A stretch of 64,000 nucleotides of DNA, from the NCBI RefSeq assembly GCF_900095735.1, contig NZ_FNLO01000011.1, forward strand, positions 1 through 64,000, read 5' to 3'. How positions within the stretch are numbered: the first letter of the stretch is position 1; the number at the start of each line of letters is the position of its first letter. This DNA is from Chitinasiproducens palmae (GTDB lineage: Bacteria > Pseudomonadota > Gammaproteobacteria > Burkholderiales > Burkholderiaceae). The notes beneath the pieces are model-generated. The model saw nothing but the letters and a program-made list of their open reading frames with translations. It did not search any database and had not been told where the DNA came from. Below, piece by piece: positions 34,464-43,486 of this stretch. Made by a program: the position numbers and the translations under genes.

Positions 34464-35132
34464 ATGCTCGTCAATGCTGATTTTGCAAGCCGCGCGACCG
34501 TTACGCCCGACCAGTATCGGTGGGTCGCGTCGCCGCAGCGCGGCGTCGAGCGCGTGATGCTGGACAGGCTCGGTGGCGAGAACGCGCGAGCCACCAGTAT
34601 CGTGCGGTATGCCGCAGCATCGTCATTTCCGCGGCACGCGCATCCAGGAGGCGAAGAGATTCTCGTGCTTTCCGGGACGTTCTCCGAACAAGAAGCAGAC
34701 TATCCAGCCGGGTGGTATCTGCGCAATCCGCCGGGCTCGTCCCATCAGCCGTGCAGCGGCGACGGCGCCGTGATCTTCGTCAAGCTGCAGCAGATGCGCT
34801 CGCCTCGCGAGGCACCCGTGCGCATCGACACGCGCGCATCGTCGAACTGGCATCGCGATGATGGTCGGATGGTGTGCCCGCTGTTTGCGAGCGAATCTGA
34901 ACGCGTCGCGTTGCAACGCGTGGAGGCAGGCAGCGCGCTGCTGACCGATCCGGTGGCGGGCGCCGAACTGCTCGTGATCGATGGCGTGCTGCGTGCGGGC
35001 GGGCAGTGCTTTCCGTGCGGCAGTTGGCTCCGTCTGCCAGCAGGTCACTACCCGACGCTCGTGGCGGACGAGGGCGGCGTGACCGTCTATCTCAGAATCG
35101 GTGCGCATGTCGACGCCGCGCTGGAGGCTTAG
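34464..35132 (+). CDS. Cupin-domain protein (ChrR-like)
   Basis: A 222-residue protein with two cupin-like halves. The first carries the metal-site pattern FPRHAHPGGEEILVLSGTF, as in ChrR-type cupins, and PPGSSHQPCS; the second (residues ~125-215) is degenerate. ChrR itself is an anti-sigma factor, but this protein lacks the N-terminal zinc anti-sigma domain, so an enzymatic or binding role is more likely. It lies just before the flavoprotein gene. Confidence 0.82.
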   Translation: MLVNADFASRATVTPDQYRWVASPQRGVERVMLDRLGGENARATSIVRYAAASSFPRHAHPGGEEILVLSGTFSEQEADYPAGWYLRNPPGSSHQPCSGDGAVIFVKLQQMRSPREAPVRIDTRASSNWHRDDGRMVCPLFASESERVALQRVEAGSALLTDPVAGAELLVIDGVLRAGGQCFPCGSWLRLPAGHYPTLVADEGGVTVYLRIGAHVDAALEA

Positions 35133-35136
35133 CACG

Positions 35137-36288
35137 ATGCTGGATGCACGCGTTGCGATCGTCGGCGGTGGCCTGAGCGGCCTGTATGCCGCCTTCTTGC
35201 TCGAACAGGCCGGCATTGACGACTACCTGCTTCTCGAAGCGCGCGAAACGCTCGGCGGGCGCATTGCGTCGGTCCCCCTCTGCGGACAGCGGCGGGCGGC
35301 TCTCGATTGTGCCGAACGAGGCGACCTGGGACCGGCTTGGTTCTGGCCCGCGTATCAAGCCGAACTTGACCGACTGATCAGCGACCTGGGCATGTCACGC
35401 TTCGAACAATATGAAGCGGGCGACATGGTCGTCGAGCGGTCGCCGCAGGCGCCCCCCGTGCGGATGTGCGGCCATGGCACCACCCCGCGTTCGATGCGTC
35501 TCGCGGGCGGCATGAGCGCGTTGGTGGCGGCATTACGGCGCAGACTCGAGTCAGGTCGGCTCGTCATCAATCAGCCGGCGAGACGGCTGCACATTACGAC
35601 GCGGCATGTCGATATCGTCACGGACGGTGCAGGCGCTCAACGTACGTCCTACCGGGTTGACCACGTCCTGCTTGCGCTGCCACCGCGTCTGGCCGGCACA
35701 ACGCTGGATTTTTTCCCGGCGCTCCCTGAAGCACTGCTGAACGAGTGGCGTGCGACGCCGACCTGGATGGCGTCGCACGCCAAATACATTGCTGCTTACG
35801 ACGCGCCTTTCTGGCGTGAGCAGGGCTTGTCCGGCGAGGGCCGCAGCGCGCGTGGGCCGCTGGCGGAGCTACATGATGCGTCGATACCGGGCGGTGCGGC
35901 GGCTCTTTTCGGATTCTTTGGCGTTCCTGCTCACGCGCGGCGCGATCTTGGGGACGAAATGCTGCGCAGTCTATGCAGAGCGCAGTTGACACGCTTGTTC
36001 GGTCCGCAGGCGGCGAAGCCCATTGCGGAAGTCATCAAGGATTGGGCGCGCGAACCCTATACGGCGACCACCGCCGACGAGCACGGCGCGGCGCAGCATC
36101 TGCAGGCGCCCGCGCCCAGCGCGTCGTCCGGCATCTGGCAAAGCCGGCTGACGGGGATCGCGAGCGAGTGGTCGCGCCAGTTCCCTGGCTACCTCGCGGG
36201 CGCCATCGACGCTGCGGGGAGCGGCGTACAGGCCTACCTTCGGCGTATGGAACGCCAGCACGCAGATCGACGGGAGCGGAGATCATGA
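35137..36288 (+). CDS. FAD-dependent amine-oxidase-like protein
   Basis: A 383-residue flavoprotein. The N-terminal dinucleotide loop is VGGGLSGLYAA with the downstream LLEARETLGGRI, both typical of flavin monoamine oxidases; the C-terminal FPGYLAGAIDAAGSG corresponds to the FAD-contact motif. It is shorter than the usual 430-450 residues. It would oxidise an amine or a related CH-NH or CH-OH group, giving hydrogen peroxide. Its stop overlaps the ADH start (ATGA). Confidence 0.85.
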   Translation: MLDARVAIVGGGLSGLYAAFLLEQAGIDDYLLLEARETLGGRIASVPLCGQRRAALDCAERGDLGPAWFWPAYQAELDRLISDLGMSRFEQYEAGDMVVERSPQAPPVRMCGHGTTPRSMRLAGGMSALVAALRRRLESGRLVINQPARRLHITTRHVDIVTDGAGAQRTSYRVDHVLLALPPRLAGTTLDFFPALPEALLNEWRATPTWMASHAKYIAAYDAPFWREQGLSGEGRSARGPLAELHDASIPGGAAALFGFFGVPAHARRDLGDEMLRSLCRAQLTRLFGPQAAKPIAEVIKDWAREPYTATTADEHGAAQHLQAPAPSASSGIWQSRLTGIASEWSRQFPGYLAGAIDAAGSGVQAYLRRMERQHADRRERRS

Positions 36289-37307
36289 AAGCCACGTATT
36301 GCGCAATGCAGGTGACGCGGCCCGGCGTACTGCAACTGGTCGAACGTCAGACGCCGGTGCCAGGTAGCGACGAGGCCTTGATCGACATCGAAGCCTGCGG
36401 CATTTGCGGCGCCGACATCTCGGATATTGAAAAAGCCGATCCGAAGCAGCCGCGCGTGCCAGGCCACGAAGTCGTCGGCCGCATCAAAGCCCTTGGCGCG
36501 CGCGTACCGTCGATCTGGAGGATTGGTCAGCGCGTGGGTGTCGGCCGCCTGGGCGGCCATTGCAACGCGTGTGCGCAGTGCCGTCAAGGACACTTCCAGC
36601 TATGCCTGCATCAGCCTGTCGTCGGTGCGAGTTGCGATGGCGGCTATGCCGAAATGATGGTGGCTCGCGGGACCGCGCTGGTAGCAATCCCCGACGAACT
36701 CGACGCACACGAGGCCGCGCCGCTGCTCTGCGCTGGCGTGGCCACTTTCAACGCGCTCAGGAAGTCCGGCGCGCAGGCCGGTGACACGGTGGCGGTGCTG
36801 GGTATCGGCGGTCTTGGCCACATGGCGCTGCAGTACGCGCGCCACATGGGTTACCGGGTCGTAGCGCTAGGCCGCGGCCGCGACCTTAGCGAGGACGCGC
36901 TGGCCTTGGGCGCGCATCTCTACGTGGACACCACGCAGGAAGACGCTGTCGCCAGGCTCCGGCACATGGGCGGCGCGCAAGTCATTCTCAGCACGATTGG
37001 CGATGCCGCCACCGTGTCGGCGATGCTCGGTGGTCTGGCGCCGCAGGGGCGTCTTGTTCTGCTCGGCGCGGGCCGAGATCCGCTAACGGTGTCCGCCGGG
37101 CATCTGGTCACCGGTGAACGTCATGTGTTCGGCTCGATTACCGGCTCGCCTTACGACGGCGAGCGAACGTTGGACTTCAGCGTCCTGACCGGTATGCGGC
37201 CCCGTATTGAAACGTTGCCGCTGGCACGGGCTCACGAAGCGTATCAGCGGATGAAGTCCGGCGACGTGAAGTTCCGCATGGTCCTGACCATGCGGCCGGT
37301 GGTGTGA
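36285..37307 (+). CDS. Zinc-dependent alcohol dehydrogenase
   Basis: A 340-residue MDR-superfamily enzyme. Catalytic zinc ligands are Cys38, His61 and Glu62 (GHE); the structural zinc cysteines are Cys93, Cys96, Cys99 and Cys107, all present. The NAD-binding loop is GIGGLGHMA. It oxidises an alcohol or polyol with NAD+. Translation is coupled to the flavoprotein gene, suggesting successive oxidation steps in one pathway. Confidence 0.92.
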   Translation: MKATYCAMQVTRPGVLQLVERQTPVPGSDEALIDIEACGICGADISDIEKADPKQPRVPGHEVVGRIKALGARVPSIWRIGQRVGVGRLGGHCNACAQCRQGHFQLCLHQPVVGASCDGGYAEMMVARGTALVAIPDELDAHEAAPLLCAGVATFNALRKSGAQAGDTVAVLGIGGLGHMALQYARHMGYRVVALGRGRDLSEDALALGAHLYVDTTQEDAVARLRHMGGAQVILSTIGDAATVSAMLGGLAPQGRLVLLGAGRDPLTVSAGHLVTGERHVFGSITGSPYDGERTLDFSVLTGMRPRIETLPLARAHEAYQRMKSGDVKFRMVLTMRPVV

Positions 37308-37352
37308 CGGGGCTGAATGCGCCCATTTGCCTTGCAGACAAGACGACCCACG

Positions 37353-38582
37353 ATGACTAACAGCAGCTCACTCGACATCGCTTCGCCTGGCCTTCTCCCG
37401 GAGGCGGTGCAGCGCGGCAACATCTGGCGGCTCGCGCTCGCGCAGGCGCTCGCCGGCGCAAATTCAGTGGTGATCTACGCGACCGGCGCCATCGTCGGCA
37501 ATGTGCTGGCACCCAGCAGCATGCTGGCAACGTTGCCGGTTTCGATCTTCGTCGTGGGCATGGCGGCGTGCATTTTTCCGGTCGGCGCGATTGCGCGGCG
37601 CCGGGGGCGACGCGCGGCTTTCCTGACCGGGACCGCGGCAGGTGTGGCGGCCGGCGTATTGGCCATGCTTGCCGTCGTGTCCAGTTCGTTCTGGCTGTTC
37701 TGTCTTGCGACCTTTCTGGGCGGCGCTTATGCGGCCGTGGTGCTGTCCTTCCGTTTCGCAGCCGCCGATGGCGTGTCGCCCGAACGTCGCGCGCGCGCGT
37801 TGTCGCTTGTCATGGGCGGCGGCGTCGCAGCGGGAGTGGTCGGCCCGCAACTGGTGACCTGGTCGATGGATTGGTGGCCGCCTCACGCGTTCGCGGCAAC
37901 CTTTCTGGTGCAGGCGGCGGTCGCAGCCGTGTCGGCGGTTCTGCTGCTTGGTGTCCAATCGCCGAAGCCAAGCGCCGACGCAGCCGCTGGCGGGCGACCG
38001 TTGGCAAGGATTGCGTCGCAACCGCGCTTCGTCGCCGCCGTGATCTGCGGCGCTGCTTCGTACATGGTGATGAATTTCCTGATGACCGCCGCCCCCTTGG
38101 CTATGCGTCTTTGCGGGCACGCCCAGACGTCGGCGAACTGGGGCCTGCAATGGCACGTGATCGCCATGTACGGCCCCAGCTTCTTTACAGGCAACCTGAT
38201 TTCGCGGTTCGGCGCTGTCCGCGTCGCAGTCACCGGGCTCTTCCTGACCGCGGCTTCCGCTGTCGTCGGCCTGGCCGGTGTCGACGTGACGAACTTCTGG
38301 GGAATGCTGGTTCTGCTGGGCCTGGGGTGGAACTTCGGCTTTCTCGGCGCCTCCGCGCTTGTGCTGGAATGTCATCGGCCGGAAGAGAAAATGCGTGTCC
38401 AGTCGTTGAACGACTTCATCGTGTTCGGACTGATGGCGATTGGGTCGTTTTCCTCCGGTGGGCTATTGGCGGGTTATGGCTGGAACGCGGTGCTGCGGGT
38501 TTCTTTCGTGCCGGTCGCGCTGGCGGTCGTCGCGCTGGGCATCATTGCATGCCAACGCAGGCGGACCGCCGACCCCGGTTGA
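37353..38582 (+). CDS. MFS transporter
   Basis: A 409-residue carrier with about 12 membrane segments. The loop FPVGAIARRRGRRAAF marks the helix 2-3 MFS signature; the shape resembles YcaD/UMF-like exporters and quinolone-resistance-like carriers. ATG 37317 is an alternative start, 10 bp after the ADH stop; neither start has a strong ribosome site. It closes the SDR-cupin-flavoprotein-ADH run, so it could export or import the compound processed there. Confidence 0.82.
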   Translation: MTNSSSLDIASPGLLPEAVQRGNIWRLALAQALAGANSVVIYATGAIVGNVLAPSSMLATLPVSIFVVGMAACIFPVGAIARRRGRRAAFLTGTAAGVAAGVLAMLAVVSSSFWLFCLATFLGGAYAAVVLSFRFAAADGVSPERRARALSLVMGGGVAAGVVGPQLVTWSMDWWPPHAFAATFLVQAAVAAVSAVLLLGVQSPKPSADAAAGGRPLARIASQPRFVAAVICGAASYMVMNFLMTAAPLAMRLCGHAQTSANWGLQWHVIAMYGPSFFTGNLISRFGAVRVAVTGLFLTAASAVVGLAGVDVTNFWGMLVLLGLGWNFGFLGASALVLECHRPEEKMRVQSLNDFIVFGLMAIGSFSSGGLLAGYGWNAVLRVSFVPVALAVVALGIIACQRRRTADPG

Positions 38583-38766
38583 GGTGAGCGTGCGGCGTCC
38601 TCGGACCCTGGCGCGGCATGCGTGTCGCGTTTTTGACGCGAAATGTTCGTTATCGATGCCGCCGACCCGTTGTCCCGGCCGGGTGTTCGGACGCCGCCAG
38701 AGCGGACGGGCGCAGCGCTCCGCCGCCAGCGAATGGACGGGCAGAGCGCAGCATGTATCGGCTGAC

Positions 38767-39588
38767 TCAGCGGCGTACCTCGCGCTGGAATATTTCAAGA
38801 CTCAGCTTCTTGGCCGCGACGAAGCTGGCTTGGGACAGGGTCTCGACCGTACGTGGACGCGCGTCGTCGTAAGCCAGAATTTCGGCGACGCGGGTCGGCC
38901 GCTTGGTGAGCAACAGGATCTCGTCGGCCAGATAGACCGCTTCTTCCAGATCGTGCGATACCAGCAGCATGGTGGTGCCGGTCTGCATGAACACTTCCTG
39001 CAGCTTCTCGCGGATGAACAGCGTCATCTCGAAGTCGAGCGCTGAGAACGGTTCATCGAGAAACAGCACCTCGGGGCGCGGCGCCAGGGCGCGCATGATG
39101 GAGGCGGTCTGCTGCTGACCGCCGGACAGCTCGTACGGATAGCGCTTCAGATCGAACTTCACATCGAACGACGCGACCAGTTCGTCCATGCGGCGGTCCA
39201 CTTCGGCCTTGCTTCTGCCTTCCAGCAGCAACGGGTAGGCAATGTTGTCGATGGTGCGTTTCCAGGGAAACAAAGCCTCGCGATAGTTCTGGAAAACGTA
39301 GCCGATCTTGGTTTCCTTCAGCGACTTGCCGTCGAACAGGATCTCGCCGCGGTCGATGGGAACGAGCCCGGCGATCATGTTGATCAGCGTACTCTTGCCA
39401 CACCCGTTGGGTCCGAACACCGAGACGATCTTGCCCTTCGGAATGTCCAGATCGAAATTTTCGTACAGCGGCCACCCGGCGAAGTACTTGGTCAGTCCGC
39501 GTATCGTGATGTGCGTTCCCGGCGGGCCAGGCACGAAGCGAGGCGGCGGCACGTCGGCATGGGCTGCCGCGTTCAGGACAGTGTTCAT
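38767..39588 (-). CDS. ABC transporter ATPase, taurine/nitrate/sulfonate type
   Basis: A 273-residue nucleotide-binding subunit: Walker A GPNGCGKST, signature LSGGQQQ, Walker B VLFLDEP and switch His in SHD. It belongs to the SsuB/TauB/NrtD group and is the third gene of an importer operon, 6 bp after the permease. Confidence 0.94.
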   Translation of the reverse strand: MNTVLNAAAHADVPPPRFVPGPPGTHITIRGLTKYFAGWPLYENFDLDIPKGKIVSVFGPNGCGKSTLINMIAGLVPIDRGEILFDGKSLKETKIGYVFQNYREALFPWKRTIDNIAYPLLLEGRSKAEVDRRMDELVASFDVKFDLKRYPYELSGGQQQTASIMRALAPRPEVLFLDEPFSALDFEMTLFIREKLQEVFMQTGTTMLLVSHDLEEAVYLADEILLLTKRPTRVAEILAYDDARPRTVETLSQASFVAAKKLSLEIFQREVRR

Positions 39589-39594
39589 GTCTGT

Positions 39595-40431
39595 CTATCT
39601 CCCGCTCCAGTGCACGATGCGTCGCTCGAGCACGAGGAAGACGATATTGAGGATATATCCCAGCGCGCCCGCGGCGAGGATGGCGGCATACATCGTCTTC
39701 ACGTTGAGAACCTGCTGGGCGTCGATGATCGCGTGTCCCAGGCCGTTCTCCGAGCCGATGAACATTTCCGCGACGATCACGATGACCAGCGCCATCGATA
39801 CGGCGGAGCGGAGCCCGACGAAACTCGGCTGCAGGCTTTCCCACAGCAGTACGTCCTTGAAGATGCGCCAGCGGGATGCGCCCATCACCTTCGCCGCCAT
39901 CGCCCGTTGTTTGCGCGCATTGATCACGCCGTAAGCGCTGTTGAAGACAACGATCAGAAAGGCGCCGAAGGCGGCGATCGCGACCTTGTTGATGTCCGAC
40001 ACGCCGAAGATCAGGATGAACAGTGGGATGAGCGCCGAAGAGGGGGTGGAGCGGAAGAAGTCGATCAGAAACTCCACGCTGCGATACGCCTTCTCGTTGC
40101 TGCCCAGCAGGACGCCGAGCGGCACGCCGACGACGCTGGCGATGCAGAAGGCCTGCAATGTCCGCTGCACGGTGACCATGAAGTCGATCATCAGGTCGCC
40201 GCCGGCGAGTCCGGTTGCGAGGGCGACCAGTGTGTCGACCGGGCTCGGCAGCAGGATGGCCTTGATGAATCCCATGCGCACGGCCAGATCCCAGACGATG
40301 AACAGGACCAGTGGACCGATGAATGGCAGGGCCCGCTCGAGCAACGGCCTGCGTGGCAGGCCCGCGTCGGACGAGGCGGGCGCGCTCCAGCCCGGGGTGC
40401 CGCTGGCGGCGTCACTGCCTTTTGCACGCAT
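39595..40431 (-). CDS. ABC transporter permease, taurine/nitrate/sulfonate type
   Basis: A 278-residue membrane subunit with six predicted helices and the cytoplasmic coupling loop near MGASRWRIFKDVLLWES, typical of SsuC/TauC permeases. It lies 3 bp after the substrate-binding protein gene. Confidence 0.93.
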   Translation of the reverse strand: MRAKGSDAASGTPGWSAPASSDAGLPRRPLLERALPFIGPLVLFIVWDLAVRMGFIKAILLPSPVDTLVALATGLAGGDLMIDFMVTVQRTLQAFCIASVVGVPLGVLLGSNEKAYRSVEFLIDFFRSTPSSALIPLFILIFGVSDINKVAIAAFGAFLIVVFNSAYGVINARKQRAMAAKVMGASRWRIFKDVLLWESLQPSFVGLRSAVSMALVIVIVAEMFIGSENGLGHAIIDAQQVLNVKTMYAAILAAGALGYILNIVFLVLERRIVHWSGR

Positions 40432-40434
40432 GGT

Positions 40435-41451
40435 TCACCCCTTGTAGAGCATGCTTTCGACGGACAGCTTCTTCGCGAAGATGCCTTTCTCGGTGAACAG
40501 GTCGAAGTACTGCTGGAAGTAGGCAATGTCGCGCGGCTTGAACTCGTCGTAATAGACATAGTCGGACATCGGCACCTCCGCGGTGAGCGCGCCTTCGATT
40601 GCGGTATAGCCTTTCAGATAAGGCCGTGCCTGGGCCGGCGTCTTCTTGACCAGCTCGACGCCGCGCCGATAGGCCGCGATGAATTTGCGCGCCGCGTCCG
40701 GATGCGCCTTGATGAACTCACTGGTGAGCGTGGCAGAACCGCCGAACCAAGGGGCCATCGGATCGCCAAGGATGTACTTGGCAACAACGCCCGCCTCCAG
40801 CACGCGGGTTGCGCCGTTGAGGCGACCGACGGTGCCGGTGGGTTCAAGCGTGTACACCGCGTCGACCTGACCAGCAGCGATGGCGGCCACGTGCTGCGCG
40901 ATCGGTAGCTCCCTGACCGACATCCTGCCAAGGCCCGCGCGCTCCAGAATGGTCTTGGCGATGGTGACATTCTGCACGCCGGGTCCGCATGCGATGCGCA
41001 TGCCTTTGAGGTCGGCCACCGATTTCAGCGTGCTGTCCTTGGCGACGATGAACTCGTCGAGCACATACCGCGCATTGGTCGGGTTCGAGCAGAAGATTTT
41101 CATCAACCCCGGCTGCGCTATCTCGCCGACCGCGAGCACCGCGGTGGCGACACCATTGGCACTTCCCTCTGCGCGGCCCGACAGCATCGCCTCCATGGCC
41201 TGCTGGGCGGACGCATGTTTCTGCGCCTCGACGTCCAGACCGGCTTCCTTGAAGTAACCCTTTTCCACGGCGGCATAGAAGGGCAGGCCGGACGCAACGG
41301 GCCAGTAGCCGATGCGGATCTTCGGACTGCTCTGCGCACGGACGTATGCCGGCAAAGCCAGGCTGCCCGCTGCGGCAGTCGCGCCCTTCAGCAACTGGCG
41401 ACGGCGAACGGAAAGAACGGTCGGGGAGTCGCTGGAGACGGAATTCTTCAT
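40435..41451 (-). CDS. ABC transporter substrate-binding protein, Tat-exported
   Basis: A 338-residue periplasmic protein of the SsuA/THI5/NMT1 type. The N terminus has a twin-arginine signal (VRRRQLLKG, then ATAAAGSLALP) with cleavage probably after VRA near residue 39. The mature part begins IRIGYWPVASGLPFY, as in binding proteins for aliphatic sulfonates, taurine, nitrate or pyrimidine precursors. No sulfonate monooxygenase gene follows, so the ligand is unknown. It is the first gene of the three-gene importer operon. Confidence 0.92.
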   Translation of the reverse strand: MKNSVSSDSPTVLSVRRRQLLKGATAAAGSLALPAYVRAQSSPKIRIGYWPVASGLPFYAAVEKGYFKEAGLDVEAQKHASAQQAMEAMLSGRAEGSANGVATAVLAVGEIAQPGLMKIFCSNPTNARYVLDEFIVAKDSTLKSVADLKGMRIACGPGVQNVTIAKTILERAGLGRMSVRELPIAQHVAAIAAGQVDAVYTLEPTGTVGRLNGATRVLEAGVVAKYILGDPMAPWFGGSATLTSEFIKAHPDAARKFIAAYRRGVELVKKTPAQARPYLKGYTAIEGALTAEVPMSDYVYYDEFKPRDIAYFQQYFDLFTEKGIFAKKLSVESMLYKG

Positions 41452-41979
41452 GAGGCTCTTCGGTTCGTGACGGGGAGGGAGACGGACGTGGTCAGCGTTG
41501 GCGTCACGCGCCGGCGGCGCATCCGTTTGCCGGGTTCCGCCGCTCGATCAAATGCGTGGTATGGCACGTATTTGGCAGGCGGAGCCGACATCGGGCATGC
41601 AGCGCGTTAATCGCGGACCGTCAGACAATGCAGCCGGCATCTTGGATACAACCTTGCAAGCGGTGTGCCAAAGTTTTCGCCGTATTCCATGCGAGATCAC
41701 TGGGTGATGGCGTATTCGCCGCACCTTTTTGAGTGCGTGGCGCCACGTTGGTGCAGCAGGGTGCACCAAAGATAAACGCGCCTCCGGCGCATCCAGGCCG
41801 CGCACCCCCCCCAGCAAAACCGTGGTGCACCACGGAACTGCTCGCCCTGCGTTGCGGGCGATCGCGACGAAGCGTTGCGTCACGGTACGCGTGCCCCGAC
41901 GCGCGAGGCGCGGGCGGCTTGCTGTTTGGCGGCGCGTGTCCGACTTGCCGCAAGCGCCGCCGCAGCGCCTCGTCGAAAC
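41452..41979. promoter_or_regulatory. Upstream region of the ABC importer operon, with clustered palindromes
   Basis: 528 bp without a credible gene. It holds three dyad elements: CGTGGCGCCACG (41736-41747), TTGGTGCA-N6-TGCACCAA (41748-41769) and CGTGGTGCACCACG (41821-41834). They share GTGG/CCAC or GGTGC/GCACC arms and may be binding sites of a dimeric regulator acting on the importer operon (280-380 bp downstream on the minus strand). Confidence 0.4.
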
Positions 41980-42696
41980 TCAGAACGCGGCGCGACCCAG
42001 CGATGCGCCGCCGTCGACGTGCAAGGTCTGGCCAGTCATGAAGCCGGCTTCGTCGGAGAGCAGGAACGCAATGGTCGCGGCGATTTCGTCGGGCCTGCCG
42101 AACCGCGCTATCGGGACACCGGAAAGATAGCGTCGCTCGCCATCGCTGCCGGGCGGGTTGTTCGCACGGAACAACTCGGTTTCGGTCGGGCCGGGTGCGA
42201 CGGCGTTGACGGTGATTCCGGTATCGGCCAACTCCAGCGCCCAGCCGCGCGTGAAACTGACCAAGGCGGACTTGGCGGCCGCATATGCGGTGCGCTGCGG
42301 CATGCCCAGGATCGTCAGGCTGGACACGTTGACGATGCGGCCCCATCGATGGCCTGTCATCACGGGCAGTGCCGCTTGCACGGTGAGGAGCGCGGGATGC
42401 AGGTTCACGCGCATGACTTCGTCCAGCGCCGGCAGCGTGACGTCGGCCAGCGGCGCGGGTCGGACAAGCCCGACATTGTTCACCACGCCGGCTAGTTCAA
42501 AGCGTGCCGTGACAGTGTCGAGCGTGGCGCGGGTGGCGTCGTCATCGGCCAGGTCGACCTGGAAGAATGTGCCTGGGAAATCCTTTGGCGCGGTGCGCGC
42601 CATACCAACGACGTGGTGACCCGCATTGGCCAGCCGCGCCGAAAGTGCGAGACCGATGCCCTTGCTGGCGCCGGTAACGAGAAAAGTACGGGACAT
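41980..42696 (-). CDS. Short-chain dehydrogenase/reductase
   Basis: A 238-residue SDR close to FabG-like enzymes: TGASKGIG (8-15), NNVG in place of the usual NNAG (73-76), and catalytic Ser125, Tyr138 and Lys142. It ends with the usual GFMTGQTLHVDGG. It is last of four minus-strand genes (GST, crotonase, peroxiredoxin-like, SDR) divergent from a LysR gene. Confidence 0.92.
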   Translation of the reverse strand: MSRTFLVTGASKGIGLALSARLANAGHHVVGMARTAPKDFPGTFFQVDLADDDATRATLDTVTARFELAGVVNNVGLVRPAPLADVTLPALDEVMRVNLHPALLTVQAALPVMTGHRWGRIVNVSSLTILGMPQRTAYAAAKSALVSFTRGWALELADTGITVNAVAPGPTETELFRANNPPGSDGERRYLSGVPIARFGRPDEIAATIAFLLSDEAGFMTGQTLHVDGGASLGRAAF

Positions 42697-42741
42697 GAGT
42701 GGCTCCGTTGCGGCCCGCCATGCGCGGCGGCCATGAATGCG

Positions 42742-43416
42742 TCATCGCGCGCCAGCGGCGGCCTTGCGAATCGCCGGCAACATCTCCGACGGTTCGGGAC
42801 GATGGGTGTAGTCGGGATTCACTTCCGCGTAGACGATCGTGCCGTCGGGCGCGATCACGTAGCGAGCCGGCATCGGCAACGTCCAGCTTGGATCGCCATT
42901 GAAAGCCGGCAGGTCGTTTCTCAGCGACTTGTAAAGCGCAATCAAGTAATCGGGCAGCGCGAAGCGAAGACCGAATGCGGCGCCTACGTCGTTGTGCGGA
43001 TCGGAGAGGATGGGAAAGGTCAGCGCGTTCTGACGTACCGACTTGCGGCTGTTGACGGGCAATTGCGGCGAGATCGCCACCAGGCTTGCACCCGCTGCCT
43101 CGATGTCCGGTAATACGTCTTGCAGTGCCTGCAACTCCATATTGCAATACGGGCACCACACGCCACGATAGAACGTCGTGACCAGCGGTCCCCGCCGCAA
43201 GAGGTCGGCGGATGACACTTGCGTACCGTCCGGGGCATCGAGCGTGAATGCCGGCGCGCGATCGCCTGCCTTGCGTGCATGCTGCGCCACGCCGGAAGCG
43301 ATCAGTTCGGCAGTGGCACGGCGCATGGTTGCAATGACCGCGGGCGGCACGTTGTAAGGCGGCTTGCCGGCCTCGAAATCGGCTTTGAATGCGTCGAGCT
43401 TGCTTTGAAGGGACAT
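42742..43416 (-). CDS. Peroxiredoxin-like protein (AhpC/TSA family)
   Basis: A 224-residue thioredoxin-fold protein with FYRGVWCPYCNMEL holding Cys88 and Cys91. The CPYC pair replaces the TxxC of classic peroxiredoxins, as in the PRX-like2/YbfN-type group, so it may act as a disulfide reductase or peroxidase. GAGG eight bases upstream supports ATG 43416. It sits between crotonase and SDR genes. Confidence 0.88.
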   Translation of the reverse strand: MSLQSKLDAFKADFEAGKPPYNVPPAVIATMRRATAELIASGVAQHARKAGDRAPAFTLDAPDGTQVSSADLLRRGPLVTTFYRGVWCPYCNMELQALQDVLPDIEAAGASLVAISPQLPVNSRKSVRQNALTFPILSDPHNDVGAAFGLRFALPDYLIALYKSLRNDLPAFNGDPSWTLPMPARYVIAPDGTIVYAEVNPDYTHRPEPSEMLPAIRKAAAGAR

Positions 43417-43486
43417 GGGTAAATCCTCGGCAGACATGATGGCGGGAGTGCGGCGGCCCGGCGCGCGTGCCGCTTGGTGGGTGGGC

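Noticed and set aside
34464-35132. Cupin gene as a ChrR anti-sigma factor
   Set aside because: The N-terminal zinc anti-sigma domain and a neighbouring ECF sigma gene are both missing.
41548-41883. Minus-strand open frame of 111 codons upstream of the ABC operon
   Set aside because: It spans the palindromes, has no ribosome site and no recognisable features.
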